Below, piece by piece: positions 27,875 through 34,650 of a stretch of DNA of 35,565 nt. The notes under the pieces are model-generated. The model worked only from the letters and a program-made list of their open reading frames with translations, was not told where the DNA came from and ran no database searches. Source of the DNA: Mogibacterium sp. (lineage in GTDB: Bacteria; Bacillota; Clostridia; Peptostreptococcales; Anaerovoracaceae); the NCBI GenBank assembly GCA_017505405.1, contig JAFVPI010000066.1, forward strand, positions 1-35,565, in the 5' to 3' direction. The first letter of the stretch is position 1; every line of letters starts with the position of its first letter. A program made the translations under genes and the position numbers.

Positions 27875-27926
27875 AAGTATCGGCATGCAGAGGGAGCACG
27901 TACAATCCATTCAGGGGGTCAATAAT

Positions 27927-28757
27927 ATGAAAAGAATTCTTACAGTTCAGGATATTTCGTGTCTCGGCAAGTGCTCTATTACGATCGCACTTCCTGTTAT
28001 TTCAGCACTCGGAGTAGAGTGTGTCATTCTGCCTACTGCGGTGCTTTCAAATCACACACTATTCAAGAGCTTCACGGTAAAAGATCTGGCAGATCAGATA
28101 GTACCTATCTGCGAAAAGTGGCAGGATGAAGGCGTCGAGTTTGATGCTATCTATACAGGATACCTTGGCACCATCGAGCAGATCGACATGATGAAAGACC
28201 TGTTCAGAACATTCGGAAGCGGCGAGGACAAGCTCATTTTCGTCGATCCTGTTATGGCGGATAACGGCAAACTGTATCCTGCATTTGACATGGATTATGC
28301 CCGCAAGAATACTGAACTCTGCTCATGCGCTGACATGATAGTGCCGAATATCACTGAAGCCTGCATCATGACGGATACGGAGTACCGCGAGGAATATGAT
28401 GAAGCATACGTCAAGGATCTTCTTTCAAAGGTCGTGAATCTCGGTGCGCGTATCAGTGTCCTCACGGGAGTTTCACTCAGCGAGGGCAAGACAGGTGTGA
28501 TGGGTTACGATAAAAAGAACGACGAGTACTATGTTTATCAGAATGATAAAATAGGCGCTATGTTCCATGGAACGGGAGATCTTTTCTCGAGCACTGTCAT
28601 CGGAGAAGTCATGCATGGCAAGGACTGGAAAGATGCTATGAGGATAGCAGCCGACTATACTGCTCATACCATCAAGGTCACCATGAACGATCCTAAAAAG
28701 CCTTGGTATGGAGTAAACTTCGAGGAGACGATACCTGATCTGATAGCAATGGACTGA
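27927..28757 (+). CDS. Pyridoxal/pyridoxamine kinase-like protein (ribokinase fold)
   Basis: This cytoplasmic kinase of 276 residues most resembles PdxY/PdxK-type kinases, which phosphorylate B6 vitamers in PLP salvage. The sequence begins MKRILTVQDISCLGKCSI, then VILPTAVLSNHT, DPVMADNGKLY near residue 107, IVPNITEACIMT near residue 130 and the catalytic anion-hole HGTGDLFSS near residue 213 with its aspartate. The ATG at 27927 follows AGGGGGT; an upstream ATG at 27885 would add 14 residues lacking similarity. PLP is the cofactor of the nearby glycogen phosphorylase, but there is no operon link. A ThiD-like role cannot be excluded. Confidence 0.85.
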   Translation: MKRILTVQDISCLGKCSITIALPVISALGVECVILPTAVLSNHTLFKSFTVKDLADQIVPICEKWQDEGVEFDAIYTGYLGTIEQIDMMKDLFRTFGSGEDKLIFVDPVMADNGKLYPAFDMDYARKNTELCSCADMIVPNITEACIMTDTEYREEYDEAYVKDLLSKVVNLGARISVLTGVSLSEGKTGVMGYDKKNDEYYVYQNDKIGAMFHGTGDLFSSTVIGEVMHGKDWKDAMRIAADYTAHTIKVTMNDPKKPWYGVNFEETIPDLIAMD

Positions 28758-28794
28758 CAATAAAGTTTGCAAATGCGGATTGTTATAATATCTG

Positions 28795-28823
28795 TTGAAG
28801 AATTTACTGACTCATATTATAAT
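28795..28823 (+). promoter_or_regulatory. tRNA-Ala promoter
   Basis: TTGAAG (28795-28800) and a consensus TATAAT (28818-28823) are separated by exactly 17 bases. Transcription would begin near 28830, five bases before the mature tRNA. Confidence 0.75.
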
Positions 28824-28834
28824 AATTCCGTTGC

Positions 28835-28910
28835 GGGGCGTTAGCTCAGCTGGGAGAGCGCAAGGTTCGCAATCTTGAGGCCAGGGGTTCGATCCCCCTA
28901 CGCTCCACCA
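28835..28910 (+). tRNA. tRNA-Ala (anticodon CGC)
   Basis: The cloverleaf folds fully: acceptor GGGGCGT/ACGCTCC with the G3-U70 pair that marks alanine tRNAs, D stem GCTC/GAGC, anticodon stem CAAGG/TCTTG with loop TTCGCAA (anticodon CGC at 28868-28870), a 5-base variable loop, and T stem AGGGG/CCCCT with loop TTCGATC. A CCA end is encoded at 28908-28910. Its 3' end faces the integrase gene and is the probable integration site of the mobile element. Confidence 0.95.
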
Positions 28911-28912
28911 CC

Positions 28913-28945
28913 AGACCCGTTGAAATTCAACGGGTCTATTCTTTT
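28913..28945 (+). terminator. Intrinsic terminator of tRNA-Ala
   Basis: AGACCCGTTGAA (28913-28924) and TTCAACGGGTCT (28926-28937) form a perfect inverted repeat with a tight loop, followed by ATTCTTTT. It may also end minus-strand transcription from the integrase gene. Confidence 0.85.
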
Positions 28946-28953
28946 GGCGGTGG

Positions 28954-28980
28954 TTAGATGTGATTAGATAGTGATTAGAT
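28954..28980. repeat. Three TTAGAT direct repeats beside the integrase gene
   Basis: TTAGAT occurs at 28954-28959, 28964-28969 and 28975-28980, with the last two in the larger TGATTAGAT. The 10-11 base period places them on one face of the helix. They sit between the tRNA and the integrase stop codon, where arm-type integrase or excisionase sites are expected; that role is inference. Confidence 0.5.
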
Positions 28981-28996
28981 GGGGCAGAATCGCACG

Positions 28997-30355
28997 CTAT
29001 GACAGTGATCTGGTGATTATTTCATAACGTTCATCATCTGTTGTGAGATCGTAACAGTAACATTGCTGAGTAGTTCGCAGGTCCTTATGACCAAATTCCT
29101 TCTGAATGATAAGATCATCTACACCGTTTACATGCAGTACTGATGCAACGGTCTTGCGTGTCTTATGAATGCTTCTCTGTGGTATCCCGAGTTCTTCGCA
29201 ATAGTTGTTGATCATTTTGCCTAAACCGGAATAAAAGCTTTCAAAGCCTTCGTCAACACAGAAGATAAACTTATCTGTCGGCATGTCCAGTCGCTCTCGC
29301 TCCTTGCGGACCATTTCTATGATATCAAGTGCGGCAGGGACGACGCTTACAGTTCTCCAGCCTTCGCTGTCCTTCAGGCGTCCTTTAAGGCATTTCATAT
29401 CATGACTGTAGGAGTCGTGAAGGATTATCTGTTTACCGACAATATCGTCAAATCTCAGTGCGGTAATTTCTCCGCGTCTCAGCCCGACATACAGAAGAAA
29501 TGCTATCGCTAATGGTATAAAGATCTGCACTCTGTCTCTTTTTCCTTCATATTGCTTGAATGCATATTGTATAAGAGCATCGCGCTCATCAGGGTAGAAT
29601 ACCTCTGTTTCACTAGGCTTCTTAACTTCCGGTTTCAGCACTCTGTTCTTAGGTATTCTGATTCTGTCAAAAGGATTGCTGTCGATTATTTCGCGTTCTA
29701 CCGCGAAAGTCAGCATCTGGCGGATAACTAAAGAGAAATTATTATACTGATGTGAGTTCATATTGTTTGAACGCACCTTCTTGAGTACCCATTCCTCTAT
29801 TTCAGCCTTTGTAAGAGTGCATATTGGTTGTTTTGTGATTGGTTCTCCCTCATAAAGCGATTTCCATGTGGTCGTATCTCTCTTGATAGTGGCATCAGTC
29901 ACATAGAGCTTCTTATAATCCTGCCACTCCGGCAGTAATTCTTCTAAAGTGACCTGTTGCTTTGCGCGCAGCTTTTCAGCTTCTGTGTAGAATTCAAAGA
30001 GTAGTGTGACCAGCTCATCCTGAGAACCTCTTGAGACTAGTTTTCGCCCCTTAGGCTTGTCTGCATCAGGCAAATATGTTCTCCAGCGTCCGTCTTCTCC
30101 TTCCCATATACTGTGTGAATGAAACTTTTGAACATAATTATATTTTTTCTTATTCATGGCTTTCTGCACGCCATCTGCGTCAAGCATACCATCGTCAATT
30201 AGTGATGACAATATTTCTTCGGCGGTGAAAGGTCCAGAAAAGCAATGCGTGTCGGTCGTGACAGCTGTGACGGTGTTAGCGGGAGTTGTCCTCCTGACCG
30301 TCACGACCGTCACAGCCGTCACAGATTTGGAAGGAGAGTACCCTGCCTTCAGCAT
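28997..30355 (-). CDS. int: Tyrosine recombinase / integrase
   Basis: This site-specific recombinase would integrate and excise the element. The C-terminal catalytic domain has Arg293 (GLRRGEITALRF), His397 and Arg400 (SIHKTRKTVAS), a GHKDLRTTQ segment and the nucleophile tyrosine at 433 or 435 (QQCYCYD). An N-terminal arm-binding-type region (KYNYVQKFHSHSIWEGEDGR) and a core-binding SAM-like domain (about 120-230) precede it. The start is uncertain: the ATG at 30355 lies 80 bases inside the upstream gene with AGAAGGA 3 bases before it, while the next ATG (30187) lacks a ribosome site and would remove the EEILSSLIDDG segment. The first 40 residues are low-complexity VTAVTVVTV-like sequence encoded by 9-bp repeats. 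Confidence 0.9.
   Translation of the reverse strand: MLKAGYSPSKSVTAVTVVTVRRTTPANTVTAVTTDTHCFSGPFTAEEILSSLIDDGMLDADGVQKAMNKKKYNYVQKFHSHSIWEGEDGRWRTYLPDADKPKGRKLVSRGSQDELVTLLFEFYTEAEKLRAKQQVTLEELLPEWQDYKKLYVTDATIKRDTTTWKSLYEGEPITKQPICTLTKAEIEEWVLKKVRSNNMNSHQYNNFSLVIRQMLTFAVEREIIDSNPFDRIRIPKNRVLKPEVKKPSETEVFYPDERDALIQYAFKQYEGKRDRVQIFIPLAIAFLLYVGLRRGEITALRFDDIVGKQIILHDSYSHDMKCLKGRLKDSEGWRTVSVVPAALDIIEMVRKERERLDMPTDKFIFCVDEGFESFYSGLGKMINNYCEELGIPQRSIHKTRKTVASVLHVNGVDDLIIQKEFGHKDLRTTQQCYCYDLTTDDERYEIITRSLS
30248..30323. repeat. Mirrored tandem 9-bp repeats in the repA-int overlap
   Basis: Three tandem 9-mers (CGTGTCGGT, CGTGACAGC, TGTGACGGT at 30248-30274) face three tandem 9-mers in the opposite orientation (ACCGTCACG, ACCGTCACA, GCCGTCACA at 30297-30323). 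A 22-base spacer between them holds the ATPase stop codon and an AGGAGG on the minus strand. The core is GTGACGG. The repeats are translated as CDG-type units in the ATPase frame and VT-type units in the integrase frame. They could be iterons, a large hairpin or an integrase/Rep binding array. Confidence 0.75.
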
Positions 30356-31295
30356 GAGTCCTTCTGTAGGTATACTCTATCCCTTCATCAAGTAAGAGGC
30401 TCAGGCGATACTGATTCACATACTTGGTGAGAACATTTGGCGCGACCGACTTATCGCCAAGTTCTTCAAGTAATTCAGTAGCTGAACCTCTCCATGATCT
30501 GCGCTCCTTCAGGAAGTCTATGAGCGAGAACACTATCTCAGGGGTGTGCTCATGAGTTATCTGCTCCAGAGTCTTCTCGCTGACCAGTTCCCACTTGCAG
30601 TCAGCAAATCGTATCGTTAGCTCGCGATACTGTAGATCTCTTCCTTTGACATACAGTGTTGCCTTGTCTGAGTATTCATTCTCTTTTTCCAGAAGGAACA
30701 TAGTGTCTACGGCTCCGGTGATTCCCTTAGTGCCATTGAACTTGTTGAATATGTTGCGTGAGTCTCCCTGTTTTCTCACATGGTGTACTATGAATACATC
30801 CACCCCATACTCTCTGGAGAATTCTATGATCTTTGCTATGTCTGCGTAATCACCGGCATAGCTGATGTCATTATCATCTCCTCTGGCAAGCTGCAGGGTG
30901 TCTATGATGAAGAGCCGTATATCCGGTCTTTTCTCAACTATCCTGGTGATCTGTTCTATAAGGCCTTCTTCAAGCGTAGCGCTCTTAGTTGCGAGATATA
31001 GCCTTTCAAACGGGATCTCATCTGTCAGCTTGAACAGTCTGTCCTGAAGTCTGCTCATGGAATCCTCAAGACTGAGATAGAACACAGAGCCCTGATGGAC
31101 AGAGTGGCCAAGGAAGTCCTGCCCTGTAGCTATGCAAAGCGCCAGATGGAGCATCATCCAGCTCTTGCCGGTCTTTTCATCTCCGCCAATTATACTGACC
31201 CCGCTTGGGACCAGATCATCCACAAGAAACGGCGACCTTTTCAAAGGCGTCATGAGCAGCTCCTGTGCATCTACAAATTTAATGTTTTCTAGCAT
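30276..31295 (-). CDS. RepA-like RecA-fold ATPase
   Basis: This 339-residue protein resembles the AAA/RecA-fold helicase-like RepA proteins of plasmids and integrative elements. Walker A is GGDEKTGKSWMM near residue 35, Walker B is LFIIDTLQLAR near residue 130 preceded by an acidic Walker A' segment YLSLED, and the sensor segment is VFIVHHVRK near residue 168. A C-terminal winged-helix-like region (about 245-315) is followed by the repeat-coded tail CDGCDGRDGQEDNSR. The ATG follows AGAGGTAAAATTTTT. It may unwind or replicate the excised circle. Its 3' end overlaps the presumed integrase start. Confidence 0.82.
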   Translation of the reverse strand: MLENIKFVDAQELLMTPLKRSPFLVDDLVPSGVSIIGGDEKTGKSWMMLHLALCIATGQDFLGHSVHQGSVFYLSLEDSMSRLQDRLFKLTDEIPFERLYLATKSATLEEGLIEQITRIVEKRPDIRLFIIDTLQLARGDDNDISYAGDYADIAKIIEFSREYGVDVFIVHHVRKQGDSRNIFNKFNGTKGITGAVDTMFLLEKENEYSDKATLYVKGRDLQYRELTIRFADCKWELVSEKTLEQITHEHTPEIVFSLIDFLKERRSWRGSATELLEELGDKSVAPNVLTKYVNQYRLSLLLDEGIEYTYRRTHAEGRVLSFQICDGCDGRDGQEDNSR

Positions 31296-31325
31296 AAAAA
31301 TTTTACCTCTTTTCTTTTTTCACGT

Positions 31326-31352
31326 AAAAAAGACTCCCGGGCAGGGGAGTCT
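31326..31352 (-). terminator. Intrinsic terminator after the sigma-like gene (minus strand)
   Basis: On the minus strand AGACTCCC (31352-31345) pairs with GGGAGTCT (31338-31331) and is followed by a T run (A at 31326-31330). It lies between the sigma-like gene and the RepA-like gene and would at least partly separate their transcripts. Confidence 0.8.
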
Positions 31353-31357
31353 GAGCT

Positions 31358-31393
31358 ATAACGTATTTAGTTCTTTCTTAGTGATAACGTATT
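31358..31393. repeat. Direct repeat pair ATAACGTATT upstream of the RepA-like gene
   Basis: ATAACGTATT occurs at 31358-31367 and again at 31384-31393, 26 bases apart. The second copy overlaps the stop codon of the sigma-like gene. It may bind a regulator of the RepA-like gene; function is unknown. Confidence 0.5.
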
Positions 31394-32324
31394 AGAATCC
31401 GAAGTTTAGGCCGGAGAACTTCTGATACATCTTGCCAAGCTTCTTTATACGCTTGACCACGGCGCTATGTGTTTTGTAACCAAGCCTGTCCGCGATCTCC
31501 TGATTGGTGTAGCCTTCTGCTCTCATCCATAATATCTGCTTGTCCTTATCGTCGATCGTAGACAGAAACCTGTTTACATCAACTCTTACTTCGACTTCTT
31601 CTTCGAATGAGCTGATAGGGTCGGGAACCTCCCAATCTATATCGTCATAATACTCCTTGGATTGTTCCTGATATCCTTCAAGAGATATCTGAGGATGCTT
31701 TGTACGTGTGTGATACCATTTACGATAGAAATCGATCTTCTGATTGCTGTTCCTGTCATCAAAGTCTTCGAAACACCGATAATCCTTAGCAGTGTCTATT
31801 ATTGGCTGCAGATTATAGCGTTTTACTGCACTTGTTACAGCCGTATACATGATGTCACTTACAACTTCGATTGGTGCGAATGGAATAAAAATGTTCGTAT
31901 TCACACAGTATTCCCTGAAATTTGGGATAAGGTGGAGGTCAAATATCTCATTGATCCATATATGAATAGCCTGAGCAAGCCTCCAGGAAGGCTCGTTGAC
32001 TGAAAAGATCTCTTTGAATGGAATATCCGGACAAAGATAAAACCAGGCCATATACGCATAGCAATCCATGATGCAGAGCATGAACAGATCACTCTCCACG
32101 ATATCTATCGCAACAGGATCGCTTAAGAACACGCTAAGGATCCGCTCGATGCGGTTTAACTCCACACCACACTTAGATAGGATCTCTTCAGGTATCAGAT
32201 AGTAGAGCGGCAGCAGCTCAGCATGATTCATCACCCTTATGCTGCCGTCTGACAGTCTTACAGGTGTAGGAGAAATCCGAAGTTTCAGATTATCCAGTTC
32301 ATCTTTTGCTATGACTTGCTTCAT
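31392..32324 (-). CDS. Sigma-70 region 4-like HTH protein of the mobile element
   Basis: This 310-residue protein starts at 32324, which has GGAG 8 bases upstream; an ATG 10 codons earlier lacks a site. Only the last 65 residues are recognisable: NRFLSTIDDKDKQILWMRAEG followed by YTNQEIADRLGYKTHSAVVKR is a sigma region 4-type helix-turn-helix. An acidic linker (about 205-245) precedes it. The first 200 residues are not a known sigma region 2, though they contain several hydrophobic and aromatic helices. It may be a specialised transcription factor for the element's own genes. It is followed by a terminator. Confidence 0.7.
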   Translation of the reverse strand: MKQVIAKDELDNLKLRISPTPVRLSDGSIRVMNHAELLPLYYLIPEEILSKCGVELNRIERILSVFLSDPVAIDIVESDLFMLCIMDCYAYMAWFYLCPDIPFKEIFSVNEPSWRLAQAIHIWINEIFDLHLIPNFREYCVNTNIFIPFAPIEVVSDIMYTAVTSAVKRYNLQPIIDTAKDYRCFEDFDDRNSNQKIDFYRKWYHTRTKHPQISLEGYQEQSKEYYDDIDWEVPDPISSFEEEVEVRVDVNRFLSTIDDKDKQILWMRAEGYTNQEIADRLGYKTHSAVVKRIKKLGKMYQKFSGLNFGF

Positions 32325-32438
32325 GTGAGTATCTCCTAAGATCATTAAGAACAACTGTTCACCATGATTCTACTGGGAGCATTGTCCGTTTTTTGACCCT
32401 TTCAAATCTTAGGGAACATTTTATTTCTGCTTAGGATG

Positions 32439-33710
32439 TTATCTCTCAAACCCGCGACCATTCTTCGTGAACTTCCGCATTGCACGCTGCTTCTCGCGTT
32501 CAGCTATCTGCCTTTCTCTCTCAGCCATCTCTCTGGCAGCCTTGTCCCTGAAGAGATCCTTCAGCTTGTTCACGAATGCAGTGACCAGATCAGGGAAGTG
32601 TTCCATCGCGTCAAGGAATGGTCTCGTCTTTTCAGTGAGTTCCTCATACTTTTCTTTCAGGTTCTCGTACCTGGTGGCGTAGCGATTGAACCCGTCGCGA
32701 TAGTACTCGATCGTCCGGTGCATGTCCCAGATGGTCGAGCGACTCGTCAGACCTTCCTTGGCCAGGGCAGTGAGATCCTGGTAGTCCTTGTCGGACAGTA
32801 CGACCTTGCCTGTGATGTTTCTCTTGCCCATGCTGTCGATCTCTTCGATCTTCCGCTTTGCTTCGAGTGCAGGTTCATAGTCAAGCTTCGCCTGCTCAAT
32901 GCGGCCTTCGATCTCAGCAAGTCTCTCCCGGTCTTTTTCGATCTTGTACTGCAGCGTGTCAAGGTGCACCGCCGTGCTGCCGAGTGCTCCGCGCTCAAAG
33001 CCGGTGAAGCCGTGACTGATCATGTGGTCGTACACTTCATCCTGCAATATGCTGTAGCTCTTTCTGAATTTAGGCTTGCCGTTCTTCCTCAGCACGATCT
33101 CACCATGTTCATCTCTCTCCGGTATGTCTGATGCCCACTTCTTAGAGTGGCTCACCTGATGGATCACTTCCTTCACGGTGCCTCTCAGCTCCGGGTCCTT
33201 GCACCTCTTGCTACATCTGATCTCCTTGTCCACGACAGGGATCACCATGGCGTGCAGATGGTAGTGATACACATCTTTGCCGAGCTTCTCGCTCACCTCA
33301 GTGTTCAGCTCATCAGCATGCATGACCGCGGAGACTATGTTATCCGCTCCGAACTTCTTCTCAATGAAGTGAAATGCTTCCTCATAGAATCTCTTCGCAT
33401 ACTCGTAGCCTCCATGGTCTTCGAAGTACTGCGTGTTAACATCGATGATGATCTCATCGAGCAGAGTAGCATCCTCGCGGAGACCTCTGGTGGAGATCAT
33501 TCCTTCGGCCTCGAGCCTCCTGAAGATCTCAGTATAAGTCTCGTCACCGGGATCTTTGAAATGGATGTTGTACCTGCTCATCTCAGTAATAACGTTCTCA
33601 TTGCCATAGGACTCATTCCTGCGCTCGTTGTGCCTGTAGATTTTGTCAAGACCCGAGGCCTTGTACTGGACTACTCTCGCGCAGGACATGTCCGGCTTCT
33701 GTTTTGCCAT
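32439..33710 (-). CDS. mobV: MobV-family relaxase (Pre/Mob type)
   Basis: This relaxase of 423 residues would nick one strand at oriT and lead it into a recipient cell. N-terminal signatures are SCARVVQYKASGLDKIYRHNERR and the metal-binding histidines His149, His151 and His153 in YHYHLHAMVIP, preceded by MHADELN (motif with Asp-Glu), all typical of plasmid mobilization/recombination enzymes. The C-terminal half (about 270-420) is a long charged coiled coil ending in a basic tail (REKQRAMRKFTKNGRG). GGAGG lies 9 bases before the ATG. The candidate nick site is 68 bases upstream of the start on the same strand. Transfer would depend on a helper conjugation system. Confidence 0.9.
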   Translation of the reverse strand: MAKQKPDMSCARVVQYKASGLDKIYRHNERRNESYGNENVITEMSRYNIHFKDPGDETYTEIFRRLEAEGMISTRGLREDATLLDEIIIDVNTQYFEDHGGYEYAKRFYEEAFHFIEKKFGADNIVSAVMHADELNTEVSEKLGKDVYHYHLHAMVIPVVDKEIRCSKRCKDPELRGTVKEVIHQVSHSKKWASDIPERDEHGEIVLRKNGKPKFRKSYSILQDEVYDHMISHGFTGFERGALGSTAVHLDTLQYKIEKDRERLAEIEGRIEQAKLDYEPALEAKRKIEEIDSMGKRNITGKVVLSDKDYQDLTALAKEGLTSRSTIWDMHRTIEYYRDGFNRYATRYENLKEKYEELTEKTRPFLDAMEHFPDLVTAFVNKLKDLFRDKAAREMAERERQIAEREKQRAMRKFTKNGRGFER

Positions 33711-33746
33711 GTTTGTTCCTCCTTTCTCTCATGGCGGGGCGAAGCC

Positions 33747-33785
33747 GGTTACACAACATTCCTGCTGAATGTGTGTAACCCACTA
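33747..33785 (-). other. Candidate oriT with MobV-type nick sequence
   Basis: GGTTACACAACATTC (33747-33761) and GAATGTGTGTAACC (33767-33780) form an inverted repeat with a single bulged base and a 5-base loop. At its edge the minus strand reads TAGTGGGTTA (33785-33776), which matches 9 of 10 positions of the pMV158-type MobV nick sequence TAGTGTG/TTA as I recall it. The predicted cut lies between 33779 and 33778. The position just upstream of the relaxase gene is the usual one. Confidence 0.7.
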
Positions 33786-33856
33786 TGACACTTTCAGCTT
33801 CGCTGCAAAGATGTCGTGGGCAAGGCTTTCCCCCTTGACTCCCTGCGGGACCGAAA

Positions 33857-33947
33857 AGGAGGAGCCATACAGGTGCCTGCACCTTGGTTGCTCCTCCTCG
33901 CTCGCGTGAACGCTCACACAGATCTCGGCTGAAACCAACCGAGATCT
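33857..33947. other. Structured region of nested hairpins near oriT
   Basis: AGGAGGAGC (33857-33865) pairs with GCTCCTCCT (33890-33898), enclosing a second stem AGGTG/CACCT (33871-33875 with 33880-33884). On the minus strand the outer stem is followed by TTTTC and could act as a terminator. Next to it AGATCTCGG (33920-33928) pairs with CCGAGATCT (33939-33947). No credible gene covers 33711-34016; the stretch holds the oriT and these hairpins. Confidence 0.6.
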
Positions 33948-33972
33948 CTTTCCGGTCCCGACCCCGCTGCAT

Positions 33973-33995
33973 AAAAAAAGACCGCAGCGGCGGAC
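33973..33995 (-). terminator. Putative terminator after the small cysteine-rich gene
   Basis: On the minus strand a short GC stem (GTCCGC with GCGGTC, one mismatch) is followed by seven T residues (33979-33973), 22 bases after the stop codon. An alternative 7-bp stem CCGCTGC/GCAGCGG (33964-33970 with 33984-33990) encloses the T run. Confidence 0.5.
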
Positions 33996-34016
33996 TAAAA
34001 CATAGGTAATAACGAT

Positions 34017-34193
34017 TCATTTTTTCTGCTTCCTCCTTTTGGAATTGTACTCGGGACATGAAACGATGACGGCCCGGAAGCTCTGCTTACAATCGCGATC
34101 GCATTTTCTGCATAGCTCGTTGTACGTGATCCGGCCATTCTCATCGAGGACGAAGCCCCATTCTTCCTTTTCTCGTTTAGTCATTCGAGGCAT
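34017..34193 (-). CDS. Small cysteine-containing protein of mobilizable elements (58 aa)
   Basis: The protein reads MPRMTKREKEEWGFVLDENG, continues RITYNELCRKCDRDCKQSF and ends in a basic tail KRRKQKK. The CxxC and a further Cys, then a Cys near the C-terminus, could bind a metal. Proteins of this type (RITYN, LCRKC, DCKQSFR) recur in Clostridia mobilizable elements as far as I recall, but their function is not known to me. I chose the ATG at 34193, which follows AAGGCGGTGAG. An upstream ATG at 34265 would place the start inside a terminator-like inverted repeat. It is the first gene of the minus-strand group leading to the relaxase. Confidence 0.65.
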   Translation of the reverse strand: MPRMTKREKEEWGFVLDENGRITYNELCRKCDRDCKQSFRAVIVSCPEYNSKRRKQKK

Positions 34194-34249
34194 TTTTCTC
34201 ACCGCCTTTCTCCCATCAGGGAATGCTTCGAATAGAAATAACTTGTAAT

Positions 34250-34316
34250 AAAAAAGAACGTCCACTTCCCGGTCAGGAAAAAATGTATGATCCCGGGGCG
34301 AAAATGGACGTTTTTC
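34250..34316. terminator. Bidirectional terminator-like inverted repeat
   Basis: AACGTCCA (34257-34264) and TGGACGTT (34305-34312) pair across a 40-base loop that holds a second partial CCCGG/CCGGG pairing. T tracts flank the stem on both strands (T at 34311-34315; A at 34248-34255). It may insulate the mobilization genes from the repeat region to the right. Confidence 0.5.
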
Positions 34317-34399
34317 TTCGCTGTAACGTGATTAAAAATGATTGATGATAGTTGATACCTCTCGTCAACTCAGAGGCTGGATTCGCAGAAATAATATCT

Positions 34400-34636
34400 C
34401 TCTAATATATAACGACATATCTATAGGTTAATTGTTCCTACAATGTTCAACTTTTTCAAAACGAATATGGAACCAGTATCGAGCGATGATGCGATGTATC
34501 GCCTCTATTATATAACGACATTACTATAGGCTAAATGTTCCTATGAAATTACATTTTTACGATTGTTACTTTTGTAATTATTGTGATAGCTGCCTCTACT
34601 AAAAAACGACAGAACATATCAATAGATGTTCTTTAT
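34400..34636. repeat. Three degenerate ~42-bp repeats in a gene-free stretch
   Basis: Copies lie at about 34400-34440, 34502-34543 and 34593-34636, roughly 100 and 90 bases apart. The shared pattern is CTCTA, an A/T stretch, AACGACA, then a TATAG-like core and TGTTC with a T/A tail. Copies 1 and 2 are closest, sharing CTATAGG and TGTTCCTA. Copy 3 contains the inverted repeat GAACAT/ATGTTC (34612-34617 with 34626-34631), and copy 2 has ACATT/AATGT. On the minus strand copies 1 and 2 contain promoter-like TATATT or TATAAT. The 34194-34762 stretch otherwise holds only the inverted repeat at 34250 and the leader of the next gene. Confidence 0.6.
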
Positions 34637-34650
34637 ATTGATAATTAATA

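Noticed and set aside
28911-28945. attL core as a long perfect repeat after the tRNA
   Set aside because: The strong inverted repeat here is better explained as the tRNA terminator; no second copy of it or of the tRNA end is found to the right in the window.
33646-34059. A 137-residue minus-strand frame across the oriT region
   Set aside because: It overlaps the relaxase start, spans the nick site and all hairpins, has no recognisable domain and its composition is not protein-like. The region is better explained as oriT DNA.
34400-34636. CRISPR array or type III antitoxin repeats
   Set aside because: The three copies are imperfect, spaced about 90-100 bases with unequal spacers, and no cas or ToxN-like gene is near.
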